A stretch of 64,000 nucleotides of DNA from Ipomoea triloba (Eukaryota; Streptophyta; Magnoliopsida; Solanales; Convolvulaceae). Both the position numbers and the translations under genes were made by a program. The stretch is from contig NC_044923.1 in assembly GCF_003576645.1 (NCBI RefSeq), positions 17,005,587-17,069,586 of the forward strand. The letters are read 5' to 3'. This document shows, piece after piece, positions 1 through 11,411 of the stretch. The notes under the pieces were generated by a model. That model had not been told where the DNA came from and made no database searches. It was given only the letters and a program-made list of their open reading frames with translations. Within the stretch, counting starts at the first letter, position 1. Every line of letters begins with the position of its first letter.

Positions 1-203
1 GGGAGCTTAATATTGTGGCTGATGCCCTTGCTAAGATTGCCCCGAGAAAAAAAATGTGATTGAATTGAATTTATTAATCCGCCTTTGGAGGTGATGGAGC
101 TCTTGGAGATGGATAAAACGAAGATGGCTTTTTATAATAGTGCCAGGTGAGGCAGCAACCTGCACGAATCACCCCTCCCTTATTCTTCAAAAAAAAAAAA
201 AAG
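1..203 (+). mobile_element. 3' end of a LINE (RNase H-like tail, 3' UTR, poly-A)
   Basis: Frame 3 from base 3 reads ELNIVADALAKIAPRKKM and stops at 57-59. N-x-VADALAK is the conserved end of the RNase H-like domain found at the C terminus of many plant non-LTR retrotransposon ORF2 proteins. About 130 bases of untranslated sequence follow, then an A-run at about 188-203, which fits a retroposed 3' end. The rest of the element lies left of the window. The family assignment rests on a short peptide plus the poly-A tail. Confidence 0.6.
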
Positions 204-254
204 AGTCATTTTACCGTGTTCTTCAGGTGATCTCAGCCCCTTCACACCGGGCCG

Positions 255-372
255 ACCCAATTAAGAGGGAAAATGCTAGCCAATTTGATTTTTCATACAA
301 GAGAATTTGAACTCTTGATCTCTCTTAATGGACAAGAATGCACGATCACTCACGTCAATCAAGCTAGTTATT
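255..372 (-). mobile_element. tRNA-derived SINE copy (family 1)
   Basis: Read on the minus strand, this holds a box A-like stretch and a box B-like segment around tcaagagttcaaattctc, followed by a tract also found at 14030-14155 and 19600-19692. All three have the same layout (gcacggccactcac, then ctctctta, then the box B-like segment). It is diverged and its target duplications are not obvious. Confidence 0.5.
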
Positions 373-1539
373 AGTAAAATCTTTACGATAGTCTGTTTAT
401 CTTTTGATTGTATTTTACTCCGTATTGTATATATTCATTTTGATTAAAAAATAAAAATATCCGTAGTACTTTATTTTATTAGCCATCAATGATGACAAAC
501 TCCCTCAACCCCATCCCCTCTTGCACTTCAAACGTCACCTATATATCCACGCGGCCGCATTCATTCTCCACCTAGTAATTAATCCCTACTATATCATAGC
601 GACCAATCAGTGGGAAGTATTTGATTTCTAATACATTATCGTACTCTAGCTAACCTTAATTAAAACACTAACCAAGGTTTAGAAGGATGGAGTGAGTAAT
701 AATGATATGTCCTTTAGTGGGAGTGAGTGATCTTCTTGGGTTTTACGTCACCTTTTGGGTCCCAACAACTTTATTTAGATATCATTTCATGTAGGGCCAT
801 CCACAATTACAACCACAATTTTAGTTCCTTGATGTGATCTTGGATCCATATATATTTATATAATACTACAAAACCTAATTATATGCTAAATTCTTACATT
901 TGTCATGTACTCATAATATCAAGTTAAGCAATTTTTCAAAATATAAAAAGTACTGTATTAAAAAACAAAGAGAGAGATCTAGAAGAAAAGTTAAAGTTGA
1001 TCTACGCAATAGGTTGGTACATGTCACTTTATAGAAGGAAAAATATCTCATAATTGCAAATCACAAAGGAAAGATAAATCCAATTAAAAAGATATTGTAT
1101 AACAAACTAGACCAAAACAGTGTTGGCAAGAATTGAACTTGTGACTTTAGATATGATAATTATATCTACTTACTTGGCCATCCTTTTTTTAAGCTAAGTT
1201 ACTGGTTTTTTATATTATAAGTAGTGAATTGATTAAGATGCAATGTTATATGACATTGTAGAAAATTTCAATAAATTAGTGTTTGAATTATATCATTAAA
1301 CTTCAACAAAATATTTATTTGTCCTAACAAGTGCTTATATTTTTTGAAACACACTTTAATTACTATATGTTTAATTGCTTTTGTATACCATATAATAACT
1401 TTTCAAAATCAAGCTCATATTAATTAAGTAATATAGGTTTATTTACTTAATTATGAATTTATGATCCTTTACTGATTATTAAAGTCACAAGGTGAGTTTC
1501 ACCTAAGTTTGAAAAAAAAAAAGTGTATATATATACATG
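373..1539. other. AT-rich intergenic DNA with one SINE remnant
   Basis: No coding region is supported here. Around 1105-1185 the minus strand resembles the family 2 SINE at 21284-21365 (caagtt-cgattct type box B next to agtcacaagttcaattctt). The rest is AT-rich sequence in which I see no structure. Confidence 0.4.
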
Positions 1540-2194
1540 GCAAATTATTGTGGTCCACACAATGCTGTGTGGACTATAACAAAAATTTCATTTTTAATAT
1601 ACTAAAAGTACATTATTCATGTATTGTATGTAAATTATACAAAATAATATATTTTCAGTACTCAAATAATGTATTTTCTCTAAATATAATGTACATTTTT
1701 AATATATTAACAGGGCGTTTGGTTGGAAGGAATGAATTAACGAGAAAGGAATTGTAATTTGGTGGAAAAAGAATAAGGTTGAATAAAGTAGAAATTCAAA
1801 TTACAATGTTTGGTATGCATGAATAAGATTACAAGGAATTAAAAGGGAATAGGTGATACAATAATGATTGAGATGCCCTTATGTAAGAAAATAGATGAGT
1901 GGGTGAAAATAATATAATGACAGTGGCAAAAGTGTATTCACACTCTCCAATTCAATGTTGAATTACAATTTATAGGGGAGGGGTCCTGAATTGCAATTCA
2001 GTAAATGGAGGGAATTGCAATTCTCTCCAACCAAACAACGTAATTTAAGGCTTCAACGAATTTCAATTCAATTGTAACCAAATTAGATTCAACCAAACAG
2101 CCTGTAAAAGTACATTAATTGTATACTGAATGTACATTATTTGATAGAATGATACACACAATTGTGTGGATCATGGTGAACACAATCATGACTG
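1540..2194. mobile_element. Mutator-type MITE with 10-bp target duplication, itself interrupted
   Basis: The 10-bp word tatatacatg is present on both sides (1530-1539 and 2195-2204). The ends form imperfect terminal inverted repeats: the left starts gcaaattattgtggtcca and the right, inverted, starts cagtcatgattgtgttca. Each end has a palindrome (gtccacaca/tgtgtggac on the left, acacaca/tgtgtg-type on the right). The gcaaattat..gtgg terminus is shared with elements at 4304, 11174, 27760 and 41505. A 9-11 bp target duplication is typical of Mutator-like elements. A Tourist-like MITE sits inside. Confidence 0.7.
1711..2104. mobile_element. Tourist/PIF-Harbinger-like MITE nested in the preceding element
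   Basis: The element runs from cagggcgtttggttgg to caaccaaacagcctg, an inverted repeat of about 15 bp with one or two mismatches. It is flanked by TAA on both sides (1708-1710 and 2105-2107), the 3-bp target duplication of PIF/Harbinger elements. It has no coding capacity. Removing it restores a continuous outer MITE. Confidence 0.75.
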
Positions 2195-2554
2195 TATATA
2201 CATGTGGCATTTTTGGAAATTTAATTAACAAATGAAATGAAAAATGAAAGGAATACGTGTCTGTGTGCCATCTTTGTTTTAGATTATTAAAATATTTCCT
2301 AGAATATATATTATTTAATGCAATAAACAATTATTGTATGGTTCCCCTTCCACTACATGCTTGGGACGTACACTCGAGTTGCTCATTCCCTTCCCAAGCA
2401 GCTTCACCTTTCGTGAAAGGTTACGCTCTATTCATTCTCTTTTTCCTTTAATTTTTTTCCCCCTTCTATTTTTTAACCTTAAAATGGCACCATAAATGGT
2501 GGAAACGTACGGCGGCAAAGCAGCGCAACCAGTGATTTAGCCGCCGCCGCAAAA

Positions 2555-5500
2555 ATGTTGTTGGCAGCTATGGAGGTTAAGGCCGCGTTTGGCGAAGTGG
2601 TGCCTTGCATGGCCATGGTTATGCTAGAAGCTTGCACTATTTTCTTGACTATCATGGCTAGCACTGCCATGGCCAAATTTGGGACAAACCCTTTGGTCTT
2701 CGTGGTCTACACTAATGCCCTTGCCTCTATCTTCCTTGTTCCTTACTCAATCATATATCATCGGAGAGACAAGTATGTACGAGATTAACATATGTACTAT
2801 GTAGTATATAACATCCATATTTCTAACACATGAAACTAAGTAAAAATTCCTTTTGCAGGGTTCAAGAGAAATTGTTCACCTTTCCTCTTCTCTTGCGTTT
2901 ATTCTTCCTTGGCCTAATAGGGTTAGTGATCTCTCTTCTTCTCACATCACTTGTTTAAATTTATAAAAATGTTTTAAGTGCATATTCTTTGAATGTATTA
3001 TCATATATAGTGTAGAGAATTATATATTTTTTTAGCTATATCTTTATAATTATTGTTGGGCGGAGGCTAGAGAAGGGCCAAGTCCAATTAGGAGATTGTT
3101 GGCGGAGGCTTAAAGGGTCAAGTTCAGCCTCCTGTCTCTCGAAAATGTGGCGGGCGATAATAGTAAGCGTTTGATCTAAGAAGTGGTATCAGGTCACTAA
3201 ACAGGGTAGCAGTTGTTGGGGGATTGTTGGGCAAAGGGGTTCACTATTGACTATAGTTTTTGGGGTAGTTAAGGGTGAAAGGTGTTAGGGGATATATTGT
3301 TAGGCAGAGGCAGGCCGGTTAAGGATTCGCTATTGATTATAGTTTTTGGTGCACTTAAGGCTGATGAGAGATATATTGTTAGGTAGAGGCAGGCTGGTGA
3401 AAGATTCGCTACTGTCTACAGTTTTTGGCATAGTTAAAGCTGTCAGATATTGGGGAATTGTTGGGCTAGGTGAAGGGTTTACTATTGGTTATAGTTGTAT
3501 TTGCATATTGATAAGCGCTTGATCTAACAATTATTGTTTGAATTTTTGCAGTGTAACGATAAGTCAGAACCTTGCATTTGTTGGTCTGAGTTACAGTTCT
3601 CCGATCGCTGCTTGTGGAACAGCCAATATAGTTCCGGCGTTGTCATTAATTCTGGCCATCATTCTCAGGTCATTTATTTAATTATTTAATTATTTATTTT
3701 TACATGCATGAAAATTTATCTTGAGTTTCAAGCTTTTAGCATTTTAGTTTGGATGTTCAATGTTGTTGCACCTAAAACAATAATGAAATGGCATAATAAT
3801 ATACTATAGAGAAAGATTGGTGTCTCTTTAAGTTTTCAGTAGGGCAAACTATATATGATAAGCTTGAGTGCTTGAATAATGAATAATGGCGAAACCTTGA
3901 TAATATATATTAAATTGTCAAAATCAAATTCTACTTTAGTTAGATGGTTAATCTAGGTTGAATATGCTTTAATCATGTTATCAACAGTAGATTAATTTCT
4001 AGTTAAGAATAATTATAGATTTATTATTTAATTTCTACCTAATTATTTTATCGTTTACTACTGCCAAAAGACCTTGTGATGATCAAGCGGTATAATTATG
4101 ACTTTTTCCAAATAGGAGGTCACAAGTTTGAACTCCAGTGGAGGCATATATTTATTTTTCAAATGGGAGGTCACAAGTTTGAACTCCAGTGGGGGTATAT
4201 ATTTATTTTTAAAAAACCTAGAAAACTGTTAAAAGAAAGGTTAATTTGATCATAAGGTGAAATTAAGGTGGTGAAGAGAAGAAAGTTATTGGTGAGGTTG
4301 GATGCAAATTATTGTGTGGACCACGGTCCAAAACAATATCGTTCAATTTTATGAGTTACATACTTACATTATGTGTTAGAATATGAAACTTCTAGAGTAA
4401 GATAATATACTTGATGTACATTATGAATTATAAAAATGTATATTGTAACGGATCACGTGAAAAAATGTACGAAATGATGTCATTTTTAGACCATGGTCCA
4501 CATAATAACTATTGGACGTTGGGAGTGGAGGGTAAGAAGTTGGTTTAAAATATAATCAATCAAGATCAAATTTAATGGTTATTGTCTAAATTTCAAAATA
4601 CTATCAACTTTGATGGGGCACACCACTTTGGACCAAAGTTATTTTAATCCACAGATAATTTCAGACTTTGGACCTACTCATAGCTACTATTGTACCACAA
4701 ATCGATTCCTCTTTTATTTTTATTTTTATTTTTTTAAATTTAGTAGATATTTTAATTTTTTCTTATTTTGAGCTTTGACCCCTATAATGACGATTTTTTT
4801 TTCAAAGTGAAATTTTTGGATTTTTGAACTAATGGGAACGATTAATTCTGTCAAATGATAAGCATCAACCTGGTTTATACCCACATAAAATTCTTTTTTA
4901 CATTTAACAAAATAAATGACAGAGTTAACAACCTTATCAATTCAAGGACCAAATTTATCACTTTACAAAAAAGAAAGGTTGAGAAATTATTGCACTTAAA
5001 ATAAAAGATCATATACCACAAAAATACAATAATCAAAATCTTGAATTATTATTATTATTAGTAGTAGTATACCAAAAAGATGAATATTGAAAATTAATAA
5101 CAAAATCAGGAATACAAGGTTCAACTTGACGAAGTAGCTATGGAACAAAGAAAGATATGCAGATGAATGAAATTCACAAAATGAATTAAAGCAGTGTTAA
5201 CGTCACCCACTGTGCAGCTGCTAGCTGTTAAAATGGACAGAGGAGAGGAGAGGAAAATAGACCCAACCAAAACTTGTGTCCACTTCTTATTTCACCACTG
5301 CTCCCACCCTACCGACACCACAACCATTAACTTCAATTCCTTTACAATCAAATCATCTATTAATAAATGCAATTTATTATATATAATTTATGTATTTATG
5401 TAGTTATAAATCATATATATAAGCTATACATCATATGAAACACTTCCATAAGAGAGAAATAAGAACCAATTTGAGCCTTACGTCTATAAAAGTTCCACGG

Positions 5501-6047
5501 ATCTGATCGGATTAAAAAAAAAAAAAAAAAAAAAAGACGTGGTGGCAGTTTCGTAATTATATCAACTTCACTGTTTAACACTTAAATATGCAATCTTTAA
5601 TAACTAAATATTTAAACCTAGTAAATTCTATAAAATCAATGAAAATGTTAAATTTTAAATCTAAACCGTAAATGTTAGACCTTAAACAGTAAAAAGTGAA
5701 CCACTAGACCAAATACAATAAAAAACTCAGTAATAAAACTCTAAAATCGAAACCTTAATTGCAATGTACTTTCGCATTTTTGCAAGTGCAAACTTAATTT
5801 TAATACTAAATATGCAAAAATGCTAACACTAAATGTGCAAAACGTTAATACTAAATGTGCAAACTTAGAAAAGTCTAAAAATTACAGATTTTAGTGTTCA
5901 CGTTTGCATAATAAAGTTGGTGATAATTACAATACTATCACCTTTTTTTTTTAAATCTGATTTGGTGCCTTCAATTTTTTCAATGTAAGGTTGTGATTAG
6001 TTCTTAGTTTTTTTTTTTTTACGGACTTGCTATTATATGATCCAATA

Positions 6048-6107
<60 letters not shown>

Positions 6108-8606
6108 GCTAATATAAGCAGAATGATGTATATATGCAGGAGAACAAAAATTGATTGGGAGAGTGGAGGAAGCCAGGCAAGAATGGTTGGGGCCTTGATA
6201 TGTACAGTGGGAACAATATCACTTATTTTTTACAGGGGCCCAGTGGTGAAGAACTATTCCCCAACATTCCTACACCTCTCCACCACTCAGTTTGTATTCT
6301 CCTCAAAAGATCAACAAAATTGGGTTCTGGGTTGCCTCTTCTTCATAGCTGCTTCATTAAGTCTTTCTATATGGAATATAATTCAGGTTTGTACTTTATT
6401 TCATCACAATCAATTACCTAATACTCCATATAATAATATGCCATAATTATCATACATTCGTACTATTTTGGAATAAGGTGCAAATTGATCACTGAACATA
6501 ACTTGAGAGTGTAATTGGGTCACTAGACAAAAAAAGTAAAATTAGGTCACTGAACACTCCAAATATTTGCAATTTCACCTGATAACAAGTTACTCTCCAT
6601 TTCATTGGTTGCCTGCTTAGGTGGATGGTGAGTTGGGATTTTTTAAAATAATTTTTAATAATAATCTATTAAAATAAAAACTAATATAATTTAAATTATA
6701 TATTAAAAAAAAAACCGACGGCCAACCCCTTCATCTCCAGCGGAGACGAAGGAGAGAGGAATGGGGGGTGCCGTGAGACAGATCGTCTCATGCTACCCCC
6801 CTTCCCTCCCTCCTTCGTCTCCAATCGAGGACGAAGGAGGAAGGGGAAGGGGTGGTCGGCGACCACCCCGATGTTTTTTTTAAAACTATTTTTTAATTTA
6901 TATTTTTAAGTTTATTATTAACCATTATTTAGAAATGCTAACTCACCGTCCACGTAAGCAGGTAACCTGATGAAATAGATGGTAACCGGCTATCAGATAA
7001 AATTGCATACATTTAGTGTGTTCAGTGGCCTAATTGCATTTTCAGGTTACGCTTAATGTCCAATTTACACTTTATTCTTACTATTTTTAACTATCTCAAA
7101 AAAAATTACTTTTTGTCCCTTAATTATTTTGCATGTTGAAACGTGACCCCTTAATTATATAAGGCAGAAACATTCGGCCCTAAAGTTATTTTTTCATTTA
7201 TTTTTGTATTAAACATTATTTTCATAAAAAATTAATTTCATATATATTGATAATTTATAATTCGTTACAAATTAAAGGCTATGTTATAATAATTGTAATA
7301 TATATAACTTGCATAATAATTATTTTTGGAATTATTATTTATCTTTTTTGGATCATCAGGTGGGAACAATCAAAATATACCCACAAGTAATGAAAATAAT
7401 GTGCGTATATAGCTTGTTTGGGACGGTCCAATCTGGAGCACTCTCTTTGTTCATAGTAAGAGATCCCAATGCTTGGAGACTAGACCTCAATTTCCAACTC
7501 ATCGTCATTGTTCTAACTGTAAGTATGTTTGGCATATACAAATTTACTTTAGTTTTTTCTCTTAAATTAATTTTTTGCCAATCACCTTATGCTCAGATGA
7601 TAACTTTGTTGCTTTTCTCACAGTATCAAACCTCAATAGTAGAGTATTAACTCAGATACTACTTTGTAATAGAGTCAATAGTATTAACAAATATATGGGA
7701 ATCAGAATATATAAATGCAAAAAATAACAAAAATTATTTGCAAATATTATAATTATAATATTAAGACAGTATCAGTAACATAATTAAGACTTAACACGAA
7801 ATCAACACTAATGAAATATTTGTATTTAAGTCTTACTTCTATTACTAGTATTAGATTAAAATTATAATTATAAGATTTACAAATGGTGTATGTTCTTTTT
7901 CGCATTTATTCTAATTTCCACATATAAGCACTAATTTGTTGGAAAAGAAATAATAAATGAAATACTTATTTTACCTTTACTTTTAAGAGTACAAATGTCC
8001 ATTTAACATAAAGGTGAAAAATAGTCACTTTAGAACGATAATGTGAATGCATAAATAATTTATTTTTAAAAAGAAAGTATTATAAACATATAATTCAGAG
8101 GAAAAAATGGTCATTTTCTTCTTCTTTTTTTTAAAAAAAAAAATTCCTAATAAAAACTCATAATTAATGTGTACTTAATATTATAATTGTAGGCCATTTT
8201 TGGGAGTATAATTCGCAGCAGTGTGCAGTTATGGTGCATGCGCATGAAAGGTCCATCTTTTCCACTCATTTTCAAGCCTGTAGGGATTGTTGTTGCAAGC
8301 TCTTGTGGCTGCTTATTCTTTGCTGATACTTTTCACTATGGAAGGTATATTACAATTTTTATACCATCAAAACTTACTCATCACTGCATATATAAATTGT
8401 GCCTTTTTTATGTTTACTAATTAATTGAAAATAATGAAATGTGCATCAGCATGTTTAGTGCGTTTATATGTGGAATGGGTTACTACGCTACGATTTGGGG
8501 GCAATTCAAAGATGAAGAAACACAACAGATCAAGGGCAGTTCTGTTTCTTTACCTGATGAAAAAGTTCCACTTCTCCGGCAGTCGCAGGATGATTCACCG
8601 GTTTAA
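2555..8606 (+). CDS. WAT1-related / UMAMIT-type EamA membrane transporter
   Basis: Seven exons join in frame: 2555-2772, 2859-2921, 3552-3668, 6140-6386, 7360-7518, 8193-8344 and 8450-8606. All introns are GT-AG and the product is 370 aa, normal for the plant drug/metabolite transporter family (nodulin MtN21/EamA; UMAMITs export amino acids, WAT1 exports auxin at the vacuole). The N terminus (AFGEVVPCMAMVMLEACTIF, then TNPLVFVVYTNALASIFLVP) gives the first two membrane helices. Exon 3 encodes NLAFVGLSYSSPIAACGTAN, the conserved SSP segment, and exon 5 begins VGTIKIYPQ. The second EamA repeat ends with YYATIWGQFKDEE. About ten hydrophobic helices are expected. The start could also be the in-frame ATG at 2570 (MEVKAAFGEV), which fits relatives as well. 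Introns 2, 3 and 4 hold transposable elements. The substrate cannot be told from sequence. Confidence 0.9.
3053..3530. repeat. Intronic repeat of about 100-bp units, shared with the GNAT intron
   Basis: Intron 2 of the transporter gene contains several diverged units built on attgttgggc-aggctgg-aagg-ttcgctattg-ctatagtttttgg. The first part (gaagggccaagtcc... gcggaggcttaaagggtcaag) matches, in inverted orientation, 17340-17430 in the acetyltransferase intron. aattattg(tt) lies at both edges and may be a target duplication. No coding capacity is seen. It is unclassified. Confidence 0.55.
4072..4212 (+). mobile_element. SINE copy with a tandemly doubled 3' half
   Basis: The stretch tgatgatcaagcggt resembles a Pol III box A, and aagtttgaactccagtgg resembles box B. 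A segment of about 62 bp (ggaggtcacaagtttgaact... tatatttattttt) occurs twice in tandem (about 4122-4160 and 4167-4208). It lies in intron 3 of the transporter gene. Confidence 0.5.
4304..4513. mobile_element. Short Mutator-type MITE (gcaaattattgtgtgg ends)
   Basis: Inverted ends: gcaaattattgtgtggacca at the left, and at the right, inverted, aatagttattatgtggacca. Each end has a short palindrome (ggaccacggtcc and gaccatggtc). No clean target duplication is visible. It sits in intron 3 of the transporter gene. Confidence 0.6.
6051..6104. repeat. (AT)27 microsatellite
   Basis: An uninterrupted run of AT dinucleotides lies just upstream of exon 4 of the transporter gene. A poly-T run (about 6009-6020) precedes it. 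Confidence 0.95.
6470..7078. mobile_element. Mutator-type MITE in transporter intron 4
   Basis: The 9-bp word tactatttt flanks it exactly (6461-6469 and 7079-7087). Long inverted ends: ggaataaggtgcaaattgat at the left, and agaataaagtgtaaattgga inverted at the right, continuing through gtcactgaac and, further in, the ggtggatggtgagtt/aactcaccgtccac arms. A GC-rich core (about 6716-6870) forms a second large inverted repeat centred on gagacagatcgtctc. It has no coding capacity. The core could be a captured host fragment, which I cannot show. Confidence 0.85.
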
Positions 8607-10780
8607 GGTTGTATGATCTTCAAAAAGTTAAATTATGATTTATTTTTCTTTTTGTATATAAAGCAGGAAATGGGTGTGATTTTCAAAGCCCTAAATCCCA
8701 TGTTGAACAACATATAAATATAAAAGAGGTTGTTCAACTATGTTTTGTGTCTAGATTTTGGTTAGTGTTAGTTTGTGGATGTTGCTCTTGTAATTAAGCA
8801 TTGTGGGGTTGAGAGAGTAAAAAAAGGTCTTTGTAATTAAGCATTGAGTATATTTGGGTTTAAAATTATTGTTATATTGTGTTATTTCAAGTTAATTAAT
8901 TGTTACATGTAGATTTAACTTCGAAGGTACAATCTAGTTTCTTTACAAATGAAATAATATGAATCTATATATATAGGCAACAAACTTAACCATTCATTTC
9001 AAGGGACATTAGACCCTTTATTAGTCCAAGAGATAATATAACTGCGATAATAGTCATACATCAATAAAATATTCAAGTTGTCCAGAGTGATCAAGATGGG
9101 ATCCCCAATATGAGGAGGGTCCGTTTGAGTGATCGTTAGAGTGTGTCCCGAGTTCCCCCTTGGTCATGATTTAAAAACTATTCACTTGTTAACATGTTTA
9201 ATCACTTTTTAATTAAAATTAAAATAAAAAATCCTAAAATATATCATTTTAATCCAAAAAATTTATGATGTTTGATAAGTAAAATGGTGTAATGAGTTTA
9301 CGGGTGTATTGTCGTTTCCCTAGAGATTGAATCTATGACACGTACTTGTATGAAAATTAAATTCGTAGACACTAAAATGAACAAACTTAACAAGAATCCA
9401 ATCAACCATTTATTAATTTTCGTGTAAATTAACTAACAAATACAAGAATTTAACACAATTTCACAGCAAGAGTAAACTTGATAATTAAATATAGGACTCA
9501 AATTAAGGAGAATTATCTTATAGATGCTATAAAAAGATCAAGGGAAAACAATTAATCAAGAGTTCAATGAATTGGACAAAAGAATCCTTAATATAAATTC
9601 CAATTTTCATGAACTGAAGGTAAGGATTAGAACAAGGATTTACTCCACTTCCGTAACATATCAACTCCTAGTTCTTAAAGGTCAAAAGCAATTTAAACCC
9701 CCAATTTCCTTTACTTTCGTAAATGAAATTGGGTGTATGCAAAGAGTGACTTGATTTCAACATATAACTTTCGTTACAAGGTGGAATCATCCAAAGGCAA
9801 GTTAACAAATGTTACGTACCTTCTACTAACAAGATTTCAATTTAAGTCTAAGCATACTTCAATGAACTCTTAAACTAAAGGATTCTCTTATGAAAATATT
9901 CAAGAACTTAACATCTATAAAGATAATCCTACCCTAGCTAATTCAAGTCCTAAATAGGACTACTCACACATCATAATTAAGGATAATGGGGTGTTTGGCA
10001 AATGGCTGGTAGTTGATAGCTTATTGGTTTAGCTGGTAACTAATAGCTTATTATGTTAACTGATTTGACCAATTAATTGTACTGGCGGGTTATGAAAAAG
10101 TGTTTGGTAAATGTACTTTTAGTATATTAAAAATGTACTTTTTATTTATGGTTCACACAACTGTATAAGCATAGTCTATGAAATAATGATTCAACGATTA
10201 AGAGTAGAGTCTAGCAATCATTATACAATGGATCAAGGTTTACAGTGCACTATGGACATTGGTACATGTGTATGTATCTTATATTGTGAGTTTTTGTATC
10301 TTGTGTTATGAAATGATGTACCTTAAGAGTATGAATTCCATACCTGAAACAAATTAGTAATTGTGTCTTATGTTATGAATTTTTTGTGTCCTATGTTGTG
10401 AAATTATGTGCATATGAACACAAATTATGTATCTAAATCATATTTAAAAAACAAATATATAACATACATATGTGTCTTGTGTTTTGATTTTTGTGTCTTG
10501 TGTTATGACATTCTGTATTTAATAAGTATGAATTCGTACCTCTTCTTTTCAATTTAGAATCCATAATGCCAATGCTACGGGGACCCTGGTTTATCATATA
10601 AATTGCCAGAGTCTAATTACGTCGGGTCCTCAAACTAGATTTGGGCCAACCAACCATAACCGGCCTCATCGAACCAACTTCCTATGGGCTGAATGCCTGA
10701 ATCTATCAAGGCTGGACTATGCTCAATTATTTCGTTAAAACTTTAATTTCCAAAATTGTTGTCGTTGATGTTTTAATCTA
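8607..10780. other. Intergenic DNA between transporter and PUR3, no gene seen
   Basis: This covers the 3' flank of the transporter gene and AT-rich sequence. Around 9990-10110, ggggtgtttggcaaatggctgg and later gtgtttggtaaatg look like remnants of a small DNA transposon. Around 10260-10530, tgtgtcttgtgttatga is repeated several times. Neither is well enough preserved to classify. Confidence 0.4.
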
Positions 10781-10789
10781 CCTTCACAA

Positions 10790-11175
10790 TTTGTAAACTC
10801 GTTAATCTACATTCACATACACTATACTTTATATTCACAATTTGTAAACTCCATATTCACACATTACAGGGCTACAAGTTGCTAGAACTTCTTAACTTTA
10901 TTACAGATTCACACATGCATAACTCTACATTCACGATTTCTATACTCCATATTCACAATTTGAAACATCTACATTCACATATTTCTAGGCAACTCTACAT
11001 TCACAAAATCATAAATCTATATTCACAATTTCTATACTCTACATTAACATTTTAAAACCTTTACATTCACATATTTTTGGACAATTCTATATTCAGCAAT
11101 ATGTTTACTAATTAAAAAAAAAGGACAAAAAACGACGTAGTTTTGGACCACCAGAGTCCACAGCATAATTTGCCT
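10790..11175. mobile_element. Mutator-type MITE, paralogue of MITE 'B' with intact middle
   Basis: In inverted orientation this matches both arms of the MITE split at 41505-41827 and 62431-62701. It includes the junction, so it represents the state before a Copia element inserted there. It is packed with attcaca repeats. The right end (gtccacagcataatttgcc at about 11156-11174, next to acgacgtagttttgga) is the family terminus. The left terminus is not recognisable, so this copy is probably truncated or internally deleted. It lies about 240 bp upstream of the PUR3 start codon. Confidence 0.75.
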
Positions 11176-11411
11176 AATAAGTATTGGATTGATAAGCATC
11201 CGATAATTACGAAACATTCCCAGTTTTGGTCACAGCCCATCTCGTCTAGCCCATCCCGCTCGCCAACATCCCTAGCCATGGCAGCTTCAGAGGGATCAAA
11301 CATCCATTCTTTTATCGCCATAAACCTTTGTAATCCGATTAAACCCTTTCTCTTTGGGCGAGTTCTTTTACCTGTATCCGATTAAACCCTTTAATCCTAG
11401 CAAGCTTTTGA

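Noticed and set aside
6027..6446. A separate 139-residue protein starting in the AT repeat
   Set aside because: Its N terminus is the translated microsatellite. The useful part is exon 4 of the transporter gene.
11143..11385. An upstream protein-coding gene before PUR3
   Set aside because: It overlaps the MITE end and the PUR3 leader and has no similarity I recognise. At most, a short upstream ORF from ATG 11278 lies in the leader.
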